Assembly: GCA_965227045.1 (NCBI GenBank)
Contig: OZ245718.1
Location: forward strand, 1,302,001 to 1,366,000
Length of the DNA: 64,000 bases
Direction: 5' to 3'
Source of the DNA: UBA10649 sp965227045
Lineage (GTDB): Bacteria > Actinomycetota > Actinomycetes > S36-B12
Below are positions 18,997-27,045 of the stretch, piece after piece (positions within the stretch are counted from its first letter, which is position 1; each line of letters starts with the position of its first letter). A program made the translations under genes and the position numbers. The notes beneath the pieces were generated by a model. That model saw only the letters and a program-made list of their open reading frames with translations, was not told where the DNA came from and ran no database searches.

Positions 18997-20343
18997 TGTT
19001 TGGTTTCGCCTGATGCGTGACGTTTTGGCTCCGGCTCTCAGGTGACATGGCTTCGCCTGATGGGTGACGGTGGTTCCGCCTGATCCGTGACACTCCTGAG
19101 CATGCTTGTGGAGCTGAGTGTTGTGGAGCAGAGGTATCAGGCCGTGTTGGCGGTCATTCGTGATGGTGTTCCCGTTGTTGAGGTGGCGCGTCGGTTTGAC
19201 GTGTCTCGTCAGGCGGTGCATCGGTGGCTGCGCTGGTATGAGGCGCAGGGGTTGGGCGGGTTGGCGGATCGGTCGCATCGGCCGCCGCGGTGCGCTCATC
19301 AGATGGATCCCGGTGTTGAGGTGTGGGTGTTGGAGGCCAGGCGTCGTAATCCTGAGTGGGGTCCGCGCCGGTTGGTGCATGAGGCGATCCGCGCGGGGGT
19401 GGAGCCGGTGCCGTCGCGGTCGGGTGTGTATCGGCTGTTGAAGCGGTCGAGTCTGATCGATCCGAACGCGCGTCGTAAGCGGGACCGCAAGTTCAAGCGG
19501 TGGGAGCGGGCCGGGGCGATGGAGCTGTGGCAGATGGATGTCGTCGGCGGGGTGCTGCTGGCTGATGGTCGGGAGGCGAAGGTGCTGACCGGGATCGATG
19601 ACCATTCGCGGTTCATCGTGTGTGCGGGTCTGATGACCCGGGCGACGTCGCGTGCGGTGTGTGCTCACTTCGCTGAGGCGATGCGGGTCCACGGTGTGCC
19701 GCAGGAAGTGCTGACCGACAACGGGAAGGTGTTCACCGGTCGGTTCGGCCCGAAGGATGTGGAGGTGCTGTTCGACCGGATCTGCCGGGAGAACGGGATC
19801 GACCACCTGCTGACCGCGCCGCGGTCCCCGACCACGACGGGCAAGATCGAGCGGTTCCATCGCACGCTGCGCCCGGAGTTCTTGACCGGCAAGACATTCA
19901 CCGACCTCGCGACGGCGCAGCGTGAGCTCGACGCGTGGGTCGTGACCTATAACCGCGACCGCCCGCACTCGGCCCTGGACATGGCCACGCCGGTCACCCG
20001 GTTCACCGCTGATGCCGGCCGTGCCGCTGACGCATCCGCGCTGACCACCGACCGCTCGGGCAGCGACTGGGTGACTCGCAAGATCGCCGCGAACGGGATC
20101 ATCTCGGTGGCCTGGCAGGAGATCAACTGCGGCAAACGGCGAGCCGGCCACCACGTCGACATCCACGTCGATGGCCGCAAGCTGGAGATCTGGGACGGCG
20201 ACGAACTCCTGCGCACCGTCCTTCGCACCTCAGACAAGGAGGTCCGCAAGAAGCGCGGCGACCGCCGCGCCAGCTGACTACTATCCGAAACGGTGTAAGG
20301 ATCAGGCGAAGCCAATCCGTCACACATCACCCGAACCCTCACA
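18997..20343 (+). mobile_element. IS481-family insertion sequence
   Basis: A 1347-bp element starting TGT and ending ACA with imperfect terminal inverted repeats of about 34 bp. The left end begins TGTTTGGTTTCGCCTGATG; the right end read inward begins TGTGAGGGTTCGGGTGATG. Both continue with GTGACG and TTGGCT at matching positions. It is flanked by identical 15-bp target duplications, so insertion is recent or preserved, and it carries one intact transposase. Extra copies of the motif GCCTGATnnGTGAC lie inside the left end. Confidence 0.9.
19087..20277 (+). CDS. IS481-family transposase (DDE)
   Basis: A 396-residue intact transposase. An N-terminal helix-turn-helix (VVEVARRFDVSRQAVHRWLRWY, in two parts) is followed by an rve-type catalytic core. 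The likely DDE residues are Asp in LWQMDVVGG, Asp in VLTDNGKVF and Glu in TTGKIERFHRT, with the usual RPHSALDMATP end of the family. The start may be GTG 19087 or the ATG at 19102. Codon use is similar to the host but with more G/T-ending codons in the first half, which fits its origin as a mobile gene. Confidence 0.93.
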   Translation: MTLLSMLVELSVVEQRYQAVLAVIRDGVPVVEVARRFDVSRQAVHRWLRWYEAQGLGGLADRSHRPPRCAHQMDPGVEVWVLEARRRNPEWGPRRLVHEAIRAGVEPVPSRSGVYRLLKRSSLIDPNARRKRDRKFKRWERAGAMELWQMDVVGGVLLADGREAKVLTGIDDHSRFIVCAGLMTRATSRAVCAHFAEAMRVHGVPQEVLTDNGKVFTGRFGPKDVEVLFDRICRENGIDHLLTAPRSPTTTGKIERFHRTLRPEFLTGKTFTDLATAQRELDAWVVTYNRDRPHSALDMATPVTRFTADAGRAADASALTTDRSGSDWVTRKIAANGIISVAWQEINCGKRRAGHHVDIHVDGRKLEIWDGDELLRTVLRTSDKEVRKKRGDRRAS

Positions 20344-20358
20344 GGCGCACATTGATAG
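20344..20358 (+). repeat. Right target-site duplication of the IS481-type element
   Basis: GGCGCACATTGATAG, identical to 18982-18996; marks the outer edge of the insertion sequence. Confidence 0.85.
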
Positions 20359-20501
20359 GCCGCATTCCGTTTGACTTGGCGACGCGAGATCGGCCGTTAG
20401 CGGAGTTCCGGACCTCCACCACTGAGCGTTGGTGTGCGCACTTAGCGACAGGTCGTGATCGATGCGCAACTCTGCCCGCGCGATTGGTGCTGACAAGTGC
20501 G

Positions 20502-21392
20502 TCAGAGAGCACCTGAACGTACGACGGCCACTGGTCCGTACGCATGGTGAAGAACGGCATGACTGACCGAGCCGAGAAGCCTCGATCGGAACCCACCTAG
20601 CCCGCGGGAGCCGACAACCAGCAGGTCCGCACCAGCGGACTCCTTGACTAGGGCGCCGGCTGCAGGTCCGAGCGCTACCTGCGTTCGGATGTTGACGTGG
20701 GGGAAACGCTCCTGCCAGGCCGCGATCGTCTGGCCCAGTAGTGCAGAGGCTTCCTCGCGATCGGCGTGCATGGCCTCCAAGGGCACGGGTCTCCACGGGC
20801 CAGGTGGATTAGCGAAGGGAACGTCTACAGAGAGAACGGCGGTGAGGCCGAGCCGATGCCAGGATGCATGCTCAAACGCGAACTCCAGTGCTGAGTCGGA
20901 GACTGGTGATCCGTCGACTCCCACCACAACTCGGCCCTCGTCAGGTCCGTTCCCGTCCACGGGTCGCCGGGGGCGAACCACGACGACCGGGCAGGAAGCA
21001 AGGGTTGCGACTTTGATACTGGTCGACCCGAGGACCAGCTCCGCAAAGCCTCCCAGCCCCCGCGAGCCGATGACCAGCATTAGTGCAGCGGCGCTTCTCT
21101 CGATCAGTCCTTCAGCAGCCGCCGATGTAACCAACGCCCCGTTGACCCGGAGGTCTGGTGCGGCCGCCTGGGCACGGGCGACGCCTTCGGCAAGCGTGGC
21201 CTCTGCAGCGTCGCGTAGGTCGGGATCGGGTGGAACCAAGCTTCCCATCGACGAGAAGAACATGGGGCGCTCGAACTTCCAGCAGGTAACAATCTCAACA
21301 TCGGCCGACCGGGACCGGGCCGCCGCATACGCGAAGTTCATCGCTTCGCGCGAGCCTGGAGATCCGTCATATCCGACGACGATCGACGTCAT
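20502..21392 (-). CDS. Universal stress protein, tandem UspA domains
   Basis: A 296-residue protein of two UspA domains. The first begins SIVVGYDGSPGSREA and ends with LVIGSRGLGGFAELVLGSTS; the second begins VVVGVDGSPVSDSA and ends LLVVGSRGLGGFRSRLLGSVS. The G-2x-G-9x-G(S/T) ATP-binding pattern is present in both. In actinobacteria such tandem Usp proteins are induced by hypoxia, starvation or redox stress. The ATG at 21392 is chosen because the domain starts there. A second tandem Usp is encoded at 26131-27036 in the same island. Confidence 0.93.
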   Translation of the reverse strand: MTSIVVGYDGSPGSREAMNFAYAAARSRSADVEIVTCWKFERPMFFSSMGSLVPPDPDLRDAAEATLAEGVARAQAAAPDLRVNGALVTSAAAEGLIERSAAALMLVIGSRGLGGFAELVLGSTSIKVATLASCPVVVVRPRRPVDGNGPDEGRVVVGVDGSPVSDSALEFAFEHASWHRLGLTAVLSVDVPFANPPGPWRPVPLEAMHADREEASALLGQTIAAWQERFPHVNIRTQVALGPAAGALVKESAGADLLVVGSRGLGGFRSRLLGSVSHAVLHHAYGPVAVVRSGAL

Positions 21393-21541
21393 CGACGTGA
21401 ATCGACGGCAACTAAACCAACCGTCTGTGGTGCGCCGGCTGTGATGGCGCACGGCACACGGTAGGCGTTTGTGCCCTGCTGGAGCGGGCGAATCGTCGCT
21501 GCGTCGAGCATGGCCCGTGCCTCCTTCCAGTTCGTGCTACG

Positions 21542-21563
21542 CGCGGGAACGCCCGGTCCCGCG
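21542..21563. terminator. Hairpin downstream of the DUF981 gene
   Basis: CGCGGGA (21542-21548) pairs with TCCCGCG (21557-21563) around an 8-nt loop, 28 nt past the stop of the minus-strand DUF981 gene. There is no U-tract, so a termination role is only suggested. The rest of 21393-21590 shows nothing I can name. Confidence 0.4.
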
Positions 21564-21590
21564 TCCACAAGGACGCAGGACCGGCCGTCG

Positions 21591-22280
21591 TCACCACTTG
21601 TAGGAGGTGCCGTGTTCGATGTTGTAGTACATGCCGATGTGGGTGTAGAAGTTCATCGCGCCGAAGAGCAAGAACCCGACCCCACCGATGATCCAGGCCC
21701 AGACCGCCCACCGCAGTAGCTGAGGCCGGTCGGTGAGCACGGCGATCGCAAACAGCAGCGCGCCGATGGCGACCACGCCCCACAGCCCGCCGAGGAACAG
21801 CGCTTCAATAAGCGGCAGATGGCCGAACCGGCCACTGATCGGCTCCTCTGGCGGCGCCGCTCCGAGCTGGAAGCGGACGAAGGTGATCGCCAGGACCGCC
21901 ATGGCCAGGCCCAGAGCACCGACGAAGATGCCGATCGGCTTGAACGCTGTCAGGGCAGTCGACTTTGCCAGTTCGACGTCACCGGCGAAGAGCGCCCTGT
22001 TCCGCCACAGATACACGGCAGCGAACAGCAGCAGGGCTCCGAATCCGGCCGCTGGCTGACCGAAGGCGATGTTCGCGTACTCGAACCCTGCCCCGCCGAA
22101 GGGCCACGTCACCGTGGTGTGCAGCCCGAGCGCCAGCAGCAGGATGCCGGTGACTCCGAAGAACCCCGCCCATCCCTCGCTTTCAATGCGCTTGCTGCGA
22201 ATGAGCTGCGCGAGAAACCATGCAAATCCCAGCAGGCCTGCGCCGGCTGTGATGGCGACCAACTCGTTGTAGACAATCAT
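21591..22280 (-). CDS. DUF981-family membrane protein
   Basis: A 229-residue protein with six or seven hydrophobic helices. Conserved-looking polar features inside the membrane region include GLHTTVTWPF, a Pro-rich loop (LGAAPPEEPISGRFGHLPLIEA) and FGAMNFYTHIGMYYNIEHG near the end. This is the pattern of DUF981 proteins, whose role is unknown. The ATG at 22280 has a GGAGAG Shine-Dalgarno. It lies next to the Usp gene and divergent from the KaiC-like/XRE/cupin gene, so a stress role is likely but unproven. Confidence 0.72.
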   Translation of the reverse strand: MIVYNELVAITAGAGLLGFAWFLAQLIRSKRIESEGWAGFFGVTGILLLALGLHTTVTWPFGGAGFEYANIAFGQPAAGFGALLLFAAVYLWRNRALFAGDVELAKSTALTAFKPIGIFVGALGLAMAVLAITFVRFQLGAAPPEEPISGRFGHLPLIEALFLGGLWGVVAIGALLFAIAVLTDRPQLLRWAVWAWIIGGVGFLLFGAMNFYTHIGMYYNIEHGTSYKW

Positions 22281-22609
22281 GCGTCCGCTCTCCTCTACTG
22301 ATGCAGGAAGTGCTCGGCGTTTCAGTACTTGGGATCTGATCTACGGCGGCGCGCTGGTGCTGAAAAAGGTACGCCTGTGGGGTGCTCGGCGTTGCTTGTT
22401 CTGCGGGTGGAACTGGACGAACGCGTGTGTGAGCCGCGCGTCGTCGACCACTTGAGTACTCGCCAAGCCGCCTGAACACGTCAGATCCGTCTGATGGCCG
22501 ACCTCCCATTCGAGTTTGACGGCGTGATTGCCGTCGTTACCATTCGATAGTTGCAGATGCTGTTGATGCCGTATATCGAAAATAAGCATTGCTAATAAGG
22601 AGGATCGAC
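22281..22609. promoter_or_regulatory. Divergent intergenic region with inverted repeat
   Basis: 329 bp between divergent genes. The main feature is GACGGC (22518-22523) paired with GCCGTC (22530-22535) across 6 nt, about 75 bp before the start of the XRE/cupin gene, a possible operator. The final 50 bp before the Shine-Dalgarno AAGGAGGA (22598-22605) are A+T-rich. No other element recognised. Confidence 0.35.
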
Positions 22610-23770
22610 GTGAAAACGGTCAGCAGCGGGGTTCCCGCGTTGGATGCGCTGTTGGATTCCGGGATTCTTGTGGGTGACAACGTCGTCTGGGTGGCTGACC
22701 GGCAGGACTTCGACTGGATTGACGCGCCCCTCCTCGGTGGGCGGGCGGAGGGAGAGCCGGGCGTCTTCGTGACGATGACGCAAGACCCCGAACTTGTGGC
22801 ACGAAGGCTCCCCGCAGGTGTGGAGGTGCTCGATGCGCGGCCTGGCCAGGTCCTTGCCGATCCGGTTCACCTTGCCCGGACCGTAGTCGAGCGGGGGTCG
22901 ATCGCAGGGGCACGGATTGTCATAGATGATCTCGATGCCCTCGCGTCCCGCCTCGGCGCCGACGGAGTGATCAACTTCTTCACGAAGACCTGTCCCATCT
23001 TCTTCAGCGTCGGCGCGATCGCATACTGGCGCATCAGCCGGCGGACGTCGCCTCGCGTGATCGAGGAGATACGGAAGATGACTCAGTGCGTGATCGAGAT
23101 ACGGCGGGATCAGTTGCATGTGATCAAGGCTGAACGACGGCCGTTTGTCGAAGGCAAGATCGTGAGCGCGGACACCAGTGGTGGCCAACTTCAGCTCGGG
23201 CCGGATAAGGCGATCGGCCGCCTGGCGGCCGGGCTCAAGAGGATCCGAGCTGACCGGGGTCTCAGTCAGGCCGACCTGGGACGACTCGCGGGCGTGAGCC
23301 CGAGTGCTATCTCCCAGACGGAGTCGGGAACCCGAGGTCTGGGGCTGGACACATTGTTGAGACTTTCCCAGGCGCTGCAAACCAGCATCGACGAGATGCT
23401 CGCGAACCAGACGGTCGGGGACTACGTCCTCGCCCGGCGTGACAGCGTCTCCAGTCGTACCGGAATCACACCGTTGTTCGAACAAGGCTTCCACGGTCTT
23501 CGCGGCTATTACGTCGAGTTGGCGCCAGGCGAGTCGGGTTCACCGCGAACCTTGCACAAGGATGCCGAGGCGATCCTGATCGTTTCTGGCCTTGTCAAGG
23601 TCGATCTGGGCGTTGAGACGCCCGTTCTTCGCGCTGGAGACGCAGTCCTGGCCACCCGCGTACCAGTACGCGGCTGGACGAATCTGCTTACCACCGTGTC
23701 TCGGCTGTTCTGGATTCTTCGAGAGCCGGATCACCTCCAAGCGCCCGCCAACGGCAACGACGAGGGGTGA
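22610..23770 (+). CDS. KaiC/RadA-like pseudo-ATPase fused to XRE-type HTH and cupin
   Basis: A 386-residue, three-part protein. Residues 1-190 follow the KaiC/RadA layout: VSSGVPALDALLDSGI at the start, a Walker B-like strand ARIVIDDLDALASRL (about 100-114) and a late VIEIRRDQLHVIKAERRP. The place of the P-loop reads GDNVVWVADRQDFDW, with no GKT, so ATP binding of the normal kind is not expected. Residues about 200-264 are an XRE helix-turn-helix (GLSQADLGRLAGVSPSAISQ). Residues about 297-376 are a cupin (LHKDAEAILIVSGLVKVDLG). The GTG at 22610 has a near-perfect AAGGAGGA 5 nt upstream. Likely a ligand-sensing transcription regulator; targets unknown. Confidence 0.8.
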   Translation: MKTVSSGVPALDALLDSGILVGDNVVWVADRQDFDWIDAPLLGGRAEGEPGVFVTMTQDPELVARRLPAGVEVLDARPGQVLADPVHLARTVVERGSIAGARIVIDDLDALASRLGADGVINFFTKTCPIFFSVGAIAYWRISRRTSPRVIEEIRKMTQCVIEIRRDQLHVIKAERRPFVEGKIVSADTSGGQLQLGPDKAIGRLAAGLKRIRADRGLSQADLGRLAGVSPSAISQTESGTRGLGLDTLLRLSQALQTSIDEMLANQTVGDYVLARRDSVSSRTGITPLFEQGFHGLRGYYVELAPGESGSPRTLHKDAEAILIVSGLVKVDLGVETPVLRAGDAVLATRVPVRGWTNLLTTVSRLFWILREPDHLQAPANGNDEG

Positions 23771-23814
23771 CAAGCAGCGTCACTACGAAGCGAATCCAGA
23801 CACCGTGGTTGTCC

Positions 23815-24300
23815 TCACCGTCCGGTCGGAGGGCCACCGCGCGGCCACGCTCGGGGGTTCTCCTGCGCGGGTGTGGCGATGGTGAGGAGAACTGCCGAGT
23901 CTTCGAGGGCTGTCACGGAATGAGGCGACCTCGGCAGAACGACGAGCTCGCCGCTCGATACTTCCGAGGACTCCGTGGCGCACGCAACCCGAACCCGTCC
24001 GATGAGAACGTGGAGCGAGGTGGTCCCCAGGCCGTGATGCTCGTTGATCCTGTTCCCGGCGGTTATCGCGACAACTGAGTGCCGGAACCGATCTGCGGGT
24101 GCGGCATCGATGGCTGCAGAGCTGTGGCCGCGCGGTGATTGATGGGCATGATCCCACTGTTCACGCATGACGGCAGCGATGGAGACCTTCGGCGCCTTCA
24201 CGGCCTGACTCGATGCATCGAGGTTGCGACTGGATCGAGCGATCGACCATGCGGCTCGAAGCGTCCTGATGTCGTGTGTGGAAAGTGTTGTCGGTGACAT
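23815..24300 (-). CDS. Small cupin-domain protein
   Basis: A 161-residue protein whose C-terminal 100 residues form a single cupin barrel: HSVVAITAGNRINEHHG, LHVLIGRVRVAC, GELVVLPRSPHSVTALEDS and AVLLTIA. The histidines of EHHG and PHSV are the usual metal ligands. Similar proteins in stress-gene clusters are of unknown function. The ATG at 24300 has a GAAGGA 7 nt upstream; a GTG at 24201 is an alternative start nearer the cupin. It follows the 74-codon gene at 24305-24529 by 4 nt, so the two form an operon. Confidence 0.72.
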   Translation of the reverse strand: MSPTTLSTHDIRTLRAAWSIARSSRNLDASSQAVKAPKVSIAAVMREQWDHAHQSPRGHSSAAIDAAPADRFRHSVVAITAGNRINEHHGLGTTSLHVLIGRVRVACATESSEVSSGELVVLPRSPHSVTALEDSAVLLTIATPAQENPRAWPRGGPPTGR

Positions 24301-24304
24301 GGCT

Positions 24305-24529
24305 TCATCCTTCGGAGACTGGGGCCAGCTTGAGGTCCGCGAGGTACTGGGTCCGAACCATTGCGTTCCGCCGGTCTCCCGTACTCATCACCGCTCGGCG
24401 CCCTGAAGGGACATCGGAGTCCAACCCGTCGCCAGCTGATTCCAGCCTCTTCGGCAGGCACACTGGCGTGGCTCGTTGATCGAGGTGACGGCGAATGTCG
24501 GACATCTTCTGAATACGAAGCGGAATCAT
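24305..24529 (-). CDS. Small hypothetical protein
   Basis: 74 residues, beginning MIPLRIQKMSDIRRHLDQRA, hydrophilic, with no membrane segment or known motif. The ATG at 24529 follows a GAAGGGA Shine-Dalgarno at a normal distance, and the stop lies 4 nt before the cupin start. Those two facts are the reason for calling it. An in-frame start further upstream (24637) has no ribosome binding site. Confidence 0.45.
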   Translation of the reverse strand: MIPLRIQKMSDIRRHLDQRATPVCLPKRLESAGDGLDSDVPSGRRAVMSTGDRRNAMVRTQYLADLKLAPVSEG

Positions 24530-24770
24530 GGCTTTCCCTTCTTTGGCAGTGCAACCGAGAAGCGGGGCACTCACGTGTCGTTGATGCACTCGCACCCATG
24601 GGGCGAGATCGACATACCGACCATCACACGAATCCACGTGTACAGCGAACGGGCTTAAGCGCTGCTAACGCAGGGCCGTGTACCGCACCCAAGGTGCCCC
24701 AGCCGTGAGTACTGATCACACGCCGAAATGTGTATGGTGTTCATATGGTTTACGTCCCCCGCGCATTGCC

Positions 24771-24787
24771 GAGCGATCTGATCGCTC
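24771..24787. promoter_or_regulatory. Inverted repeat upstream of the DksA-like gene
   Basis: GAGCGAT-CTG-ATCGCTC, perfect 7-bp arms, 113 bp before the DksA-like start, within the 370-bp divergent gap 24530-24899. A regulator site or small hairpin; the rest of the gap holds no gene I can support. Confidence 0.4.
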
Positions 24788-24899
24788 AGCCGCTGGGCCT
24801 TTCCCGAACCGTCGATCGGCGGACTCGGGGCTAGCTTTTCACTCTCGTCCCGGCCGGTACCCAGATGAGGTGCCGGCTTTGTTGTATTTGGAGGTCACG

Positions 24900-25247
24900 A
24901 TGCACACACAAGCCCAGCCTGTGCTGAGCGAAGGCGAACTTCGCGGATTGAAGGACTCGCTCGTGCGGTTGCGAATCGACAACGAGCGCGACATGGCTCG
25001 TGCGCGCGACGAACTGACTGCCCTCAGCACGGACAACACGATGGGCAGCGCGTCGCTTCGAGAGGTTGCCGGGAACGCTGACTACATGGTCGCGGACGCC
25101 TTGGCCATCATCGAGCTCATCGATGCAGCTCTCGACCGAATGGAGCGTGGGACATACGGGATCTGTTCGGTGTGCGGGCAGCCCATTCCCCTCGCGCGCC
25201 TTGAATTGCGACCCTATGGACAGACATGCGTGCCTTGCAGTTCGTGA
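24900..25247 (+). CDS. DksA/TraR-type C4 zinc finger protein
   Basis: A 115-residue protein: an N-terminal coiled-coil pair of helices (residues about 10-80, with ARARDELTALSTDN in the turn) and a C-terminal C4 finger, CSVCG (about 88-92) and CVPC (about 111-114). DksA proteins bind the RNA polymerase secondary channel and tune stress transcription; actinobacteria mostly use CarD/RbpA instead, so the role here is open. The ATG at 24900 has GGAGG 5 nt upstream. The stop TGA overlaps the GTG start of the MreB-like gene, so the two are probably translationally coupled. Confidence 0.88.
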   Translation: MHTQAQPVLSEGELRGLKDSLVRLRIDNERDMARARDELTALSTDNTMGSASLREVAGNADYMVADALAIIELIDAALDRMERGTYGICSVCGQPIPLARLELRPYGQTCVPCSS

Positions 25248-26056
25248 GGACCGCGACAGCCAAACTTGTGGCGATTGATGTCGGAAGCTCGGGTCTTCGA
25301 GTCGCCGAGCATGGTGGGCCGGTTCGCGAGCACCGGTTTCCTGCCGGGCCGCCCTACGCCGTGGCGAGGGGCTCGGTAGCTGATTCGGCGACGTTCCAGC
25401 GCGACTTGCGGTCACTGGTGCACGGCAGTCGTCGTCGAGTCCAGATTTGCGTACCGTCGGGAACCGCACCTGAGACCTACGAGCGGACGTTGACGGCCGT
25501 CCGAGAGGCGCTCGGAACATCGACCGTGGTGGGAGTTCCATCGTCACTGGCTGCACTGCGAGGAGTGAGGCGAGACGGCCCTGCGTTGGTCGTGGACATC
25601 GGTGCACAACTCATCGAGGTCTCATGGGTGGACCAGGACGGAAACATCGATGGGACCGCTGCGCCTTGGGGACTTGACGATCTGGTCGCTGAGCTCGAGG
25701 CAGCCCTGGTGGAGCGTCACCGCATTCGGCTCGCTCCGTTGCGGCTTGGCTCCTTCTGGGCAGGCAGCACCGTGACGGGGCGGAGCGTGGATTCTGGTGC
25801 AGTGAAGGTCGTGCGCGTGGACCGCAGTGACATCGCTCGCGCGGTCCACCCCTACTTGCGGGCCGTCGTGACGCTGATCGATCAAGTGATGCGCCCGGAG
25901 TCAAAGCGAGAGCGGACCCGTCGGGATCTGCTCCTCGTCGGCGGGGGTGCTGCAGTGCGTGACCTACGCAATTACCTCGAGGACATGACAGGAATGACCG
26001 TCGTAGTCCCCTTCAATCCGGCTCGGGTCGTCGTCGCCGGCCTTCTTGCTGCGTAA
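25244..26056 (+). CDS. Short MreB/FtsA-like actin-fold ATPase
   Basis: A 270-residue actin-fold protein, shorter than MreB (about 340). Phosphate-1 motif LVAIDVGSSGLRVAEHG, phosphate-2 VVDIGAQLIEVSWVDQDG and adenosine motif LLLVGGGAAVRDLRNYL can be seen, with the SLAALRG connect region between. The middle part is compressed, so filament formation is uncertain. GTG 25244 overlaps the DksA stop as GTGA; ATG 25226 is an alternative. Pairing of a DksA-like protein with a small actin-like ATPase between two stress-protein genes is unusual. A Usp gene follows after 74 bp. Confidence 0.7.
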   Translation: MRTATAKLVAIDVGSSGLRVAEHGGPVREHRFPAGPPYAVARGSVADSATFQRDLRSLVHGSRRRVQICVPSGTAPETYERTLTAVREALGTSTVVGVPSSLAALRGVRRDGPALVVDIGAQLIEVSWVDQDGNIDGTAAPWGLDDLVAELEAALVERHRIRLAPLRLGSFWAGSTVTGRSVDSGAVKVVRVDRSDIARAVHPYLRAVVTLIDQVMRPESKRERTRRDLLLVGGGAAVRDLRNYLEDMTGMTVVVPFNPARVVVAGLLAA

Positions 26057-26130
26057 ATCTGATCACTGGGAACCGAGCCACTTCGAGACTACGCTCGTGA
26101 AGTAGGCCGACAGGCAACCTTGGAGGCGAG

Positions 26131-27036
26131 ATGTCTGCGTCCGAAACAACCCTCAGTTCAGCCCCCGTCGTCGTCGGCGTCGACGGCTCGGCCGCGAGTT
26201 TGGAAGCTGTTGCGCTCGCAGCCCGCGAGGCTATCCTGCGGAATCGCCCACTACATGTCGTGCATGCCTTTATCTGGCCTCTCATGCGGGTCCCCCTTGG
26301 CCCCTCACCAAGCGGGCCGCCTGAAGGAGGGTTCCGGAACCAAGCAGCAGGCCTGCTCGACGAGGCCGTAGCGCGGGCTCGGGCAGTCGCGCCCGACGCG
26401 TTGATCACCAGCGAGATCATCACCGGCGACGCCGGACCGGTCCTGCTGCGGTGTGCGGCGACGGCACACCTGGTCGTGATCGGTGATCGCGGACTCGGTG
26501 GCTTCAGCGGACTCCTGCTGGGCTCCGTGGCGGTGAAGCTCGCCGCGCAGAGCGACTGTCCTGTCCTCGTGTCCCGCGGCGAGGTACACGCCGCCGGACC
26601 TGTCGTGGTGGGAGTGGATGGATCTGCGGCCAACGAAGCTGCCGTCGGTTTCGCGTTCGACTCAGCCAATCGGCGCGGCGCGACGCTCCTCGCGGTCCAT
26701 GCCTGGTCGCATCCGGAATCCACGATCACGGCCGACATGATGGAGTTGGTCTACGACCGTGCGGCGGTGCAAGCGGACGAAGAGCGACAACTCGCAGATG
26801 CACTCGCACGGTGGCAGATGCAGTACCCCGATGTCACAGTCATTAGGTCTGTCTCGCGTGCGGGTGCCAGCAAGGCGCTCGTCGAGGCAAGCAGCGACAG
26901 CCAACTCGTCGTCGTCGGCGCCCGGGGCCGCGGCGGTCTTGCAGGCCTGCTGCTCGGATCGGTCAGCCAAGCGGTGCTGCACCACGCGGCTTGCCCCGTA
27001 GCCGTTGTCCCCGCGTCAGCGGGAGGACGGGAATGA
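26131..27036 (+). CDS. Universal stress protein, tandem UspA domains
   Basis: A 301-residue tandem Usp. Domain 1 begins VVVGVDGSAASLEA and ends VVIGDRGLGGFSGLLLGSVA; domain 2 begins VVVGVDGSAANEA and ends VVVGARGRGGLAGLLLGSVS. Both ATP-binding G-rich loops are intact. The ATG has GGAGG about 5 nt upstream. The fumarase gene begins 9 bp after its stop, making a stress-plus-metabolism operon likely. It is a paralogue of the protein at 20502-21392. Confidence 0.93.
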   Translation: MSASETTLSSAPVVVGVDGSAASLEAVALAAREAILRNRPLHVVHAFIWPLMRVPLGPSPSGPPEGGFRNQAAGLLDEAVARARAVAPDALITSEIITGDAGPVLLRCAATAHLVVIGDRGLGGFSGLLLGSVAVKLAAQSDCPVLVSRGEVHAAGPVVVGVDGSAANEAAVGFAFDSANRRGATLLAVHAWSHPESTITADMMELVYDRAAVQADEERQLADALARWQMQYPDVTVIRSVSRAGASKALVEASSDSQLVVVGARGRGGLAGLLLGSVSQAVLHHAACPVAVVPASAGGRE

Positions 27037-27045
27037 GGTAGCGAG

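Noticed and set aside
18949..20166. A 405-codon open frame on the minus strand across the IS element
   Set aside because: It begins inside the tRNA (ARRDSNPHQTG is a known artefact of translating tRNA antisense) and runs opposite an intact transposase.
23767..24078. A plus-strand frame after the XRE/cupin gene
   Set aside because: Lies opposite the cupin gene at 23815-24300, which has recognisable motifs and a Shine-Dalgarno.
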